Shown here one piece after another: positions 62,647 to 64,000 of a stretch of DNA of 64,000 nucleotides (within the stretch, counting starts at the first letter, position 1; the number at the start of each line of letters is the position of its first letter). The stretch spans positions 1-64,000 of the forward strand of contig UBMP01000016.1 in the NCBI GenBank assembly GCA_900466575.1, in the 5' to 3' direction. Both the position numbers and the translations under genes were made by a program. The DNA comes from Hyphomicrobiales bacterium. Lineage in GTDB: Bacteria > Pseudomonadota > Alphaproteobacteria > Rhizobiales > Rhizobiaceae. The notes beneath the pieces are model-generated. The model saw nothing but the letters and a program-made list of their open reading frames with translations. It made no database searches and had not been told where the DNA came from.

Positions 62647-63506
62647 TTGCGGATACCTTTCCAGATGAGGGTGAAGACGATCGTGGTGAGCACAAGCAGC
62701 AGGATCGACATGGCTGAGGCATAGGAGATGCGTCCGCCGAGATTGATACCCGCCTGATAGGCGTAGAGATCGAGCGTCTCGGTGGCCGTGCCAGGCCCGC
62801 CGCCGGTCATCACATAGATGAGGTCGAAAGAGCGCAGCGATTCCACGGCCTTGACCAGCGCCAGACTGATGATCGGGGCCTTCAGCATGGGCAGCGTGAC
62901 ATAGGCGTGGATTTCCCACGTCTTCGCATGGTCCAGCTGCGCGGCCTCGATCGGATCCTTCGGCAGGGTTTCCAAGAGCTTCAGCATGATGACGGTGAAG
63001 AACAGGCCCCATTGCCAGATATCGACAATGGCCACCGACATGAGCGCCAACGACGGGTCGGCAAGAAACTCGACGGGACCGAGACCCGTCAACCCGACGA
63101 GATAGTTGATGAGGCCGAGCGACGGAGAATAGAGAAAGCGCCAGATGAAGGCGGCCGCCACGCGCGGCAGAAGGACTGGTGCGAGGAAGGCAAAGCAGAT
63201 CAGATTGCGGAGCCAGAACGACTTTACCGTCTCGAAAATAAGGACGGAGAGCAGCGTTGCGACAACCAGAGCACCGGCCACCGTGACCACCTCCCAGATC
63301 GCAGAAATCTGAAGCGCGTTCAGGAAACGCCGGTCGGACAGGAGACGCTGGTAGTTGTAGAGCCCGGCAAAATGATAGTCGGAGTAACGCAGCGAACGGT
63401 CCATGACCGAGAAATACAGCGCCCCGGCGATGGAGATCAGCGCCAGGGTGGCAAGCACAGCAAAGCCCGGCGTCAGCGTCCAGAATAGGAAACGTCGATT
63501 GTTCAT
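62634..63506 (-). CDS. CUT1-type sugar ABC transporter permease 1
   Basis: A 290-residue permease with about six membrane segments and the EAA loop IEAAQLDHAKTWEIHAYVTL. The start at 63506 (MNNRRFLFWTL) begins at the first membrane helix; a longer frame runs into the repeat upstream. It is 125 bases behind the binding-protein gene, with a repeat in between. Confidence 0.92.
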   Translation of the reverse strand: MNNRRFLFWTLTPGFAVLATLALISIAGALYFSVMDRSLRYSDYHFAGLYNYQRLLSDRRFLNALQISAIWEVVTVAGALVVATLLSVLIFETVKSFWLRNLICFAFLAPVLLPRVAAAFIWRFLYSPSLGLINYLVGLTGLGPVEFLADPSLALMSVAIVDIWQWGLFFTVIMLKLLETLPKDPIEAAQLDHAKTWEIHAYVTLPMLKAPIISLALVKAVESLRSFDLIYVMTGGGPGTATETLDLYAYQAGINLGGRISYASAMSILLLVLTTIVFTLIWKGIRKWAV

Positions 63507-63558
63507 AACGTGCTCTTCGGATGGAGGATTGCGGCCGGCCCGTCCAAGGCACCGGCCG

Positions 63559-63626
63559 CTAGAGTCTTTGTTTTCGTTTGTCTGTTCGGGAAAACCGGGT
63601 TCCACTTTTCCCTGACAAACTCTAGG
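63559..63626. repeat. Rhizobial-type intergenic repeat, copy 3
   Basis: Starts ctagagt and ends actctag, forming terminal inverted repeats, and contains aaaccgggttccactttt, close to copies 1 and 2. It fills most of the gap between the binding-protein gene and the first permease gene. The fold could dampen downstream expression or stabilise the upstream message. Confidence 0.65.
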
Positions 63627-63631
63627 GTGGC

Positions 63632-64000
63632 TTATTTCACGCGGCGAAGCGCATCCTCGGCCTGGAAGGCCACGTCATCGAGTGACTGCTGGATGTCCTT
63701 GTTGGTGCCGGTAAAGATCTCTTCGAGCGCCAGGCCCAGATTGTCGCCGATTTCCGGCCAGGCCGGGCTCGCCATGATCAGGAGCTTGGTGCGCGAGCCG
63801 GTCGCCAGCAGCGCGTCGATATACTCAGCCGGCACGGCCTTCTTGAAGGCGTCGCTCTGCAGCGTGGACTTGCGGCCGATATCGGATGCGACACCGTCTT
63901 TAAGGCGGCGCTGTTCCATTTCTTTCGACGTAGCCCAGCCGACGAAGTCACCTGCGACCTTGCGCGTGCATTCGTCCTTGGCGCCGCTCTTGGAGACGGC
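63632..64000 (-). CDS. Extracellular sugar-binding protein, C-terminal part (cut by window end)
   Basis: The last 122 residues of a protein that continues past the right end. The frame is open to base 64000. The C-terminal region reads VPAEYIDALLATGSRTK, ASPAWPEIGDNLGLALEEIF and QSLDDVAFQAEDALRRVK, the usual end of family 1 solute-binding proteins. Its place as the first gene before two permeases and an ATPase supports this. Signal peptide and start lie outside the window. Confidence 0.85.
   Translation of the reverse strand, partial: AVSKSGAKDECTRKVAGDFVGWATSKEMEQRRLKDGVASDIGRKSTLQSDAFKKAVPAEYIDALLATGSRTKLLIMASPAWPEIGDNLGLALEEIFTGTNKDIQQSLDDVAFQAEDALRRVK

Overview
The window looks like chromosomal DNA of an alphaproteobacterium of the order Hyphomicrobiales, most likely a member of the Rhizobiaceae. 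The evidence is a PopZ (DUF2497) protein, an intact aapJQMP general amino-acid ABC transporter next to metC, an ATP12-type F1 assembly chaperone, NDUFS4- and NDUFS6-like complex I accessory proteins, high GC, and short rhizobial-type intergenic repeats built around a 'ggaaccggtt' core. I see no IS element, phage gene, CRISPR array, rRNA or plasmid function. Genus and species cannot be fixed from the sequence alone.

Layout, left part (1-14.4 kb): housekeeping genes. A Cys-motif hypothetical is followed by a repeat cluster, yidD with an IscU/NifU-like scaffold gene (leftward), then folE, hisI and a patatin-like phospholipase (rightward). Next come popZ, an ATP12 chaperone, a HAD phosphatase and an RluA-type pseudouridine synthase (leftward), a SulP anion transporter, a YaiI/DUF188 protein and S-formylglutathione hydrolase (rightward), and a lipoprotein, a TolC-type channel and a Pcm-like methyltransferase (leftward). 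At 14.3-17 kb lies a loose region with tRNA-Asn, tRNA-Cys and small poorly supported genes. At 17-19.6 kb is an arginine-catabolic unit (arginase and ornithine cyclodeaminase) with a divergent Lrp/AsnC regulator and an operator-like palindrome between them. At 19.6-30 kb are a photolyase, a PfpI/DJ-1 protein, a cysK-alaX-sseA-GNAT row, a periplasmic metallophosphoesterase, a His-rich YqjI-like PadR regulator with duplicated operators, cysE, an enoyl-CoA hydratase and an alpha/beta hydrolase.

Middle (30-42 kb): a glutamine-synthetase-like gene with an FAD oxidoreductase (PuuA/PuuB-like), a zf-CHCC protein, an FAD monooxygenase, metC, and aapJQMP closed by a strong terminator. A membrane protein of unknown function, tRNA-Arg and an NDUFS4-like protein follow.

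Right part (42-64 kb): three transport/catabolic systems. (i) A MalT-like LuxR-family regulator stands before hyuB-hyuA and a complete PotABCD-type transporter, an uptake-plus-hydrolysis system for an unknown cyclic amide. (ii) A Ugp-like ABC transporter operon ends in a GpdQ/CpdA-like phosphodiesterase. Its promoter region holds heptamers at an exact 11-bp period, two of them perfect CTGTCAT, which looks like a PhoB binding region and suggests phosphate-starvation scavenging of glycerophosphodiesters. (iii) A leftward operon, cut by the window end, encodes a sugar-type ABC transporter (binding protein, two permeases, ATPase), a class I aldolase-like protein that I cannot name, and a SorC-type regulator. 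Rhizobial repeats sit in two of its intergenic gaps. System (iii) and the hydantoinase system (i) are the best candidates here for undescribed pathways.
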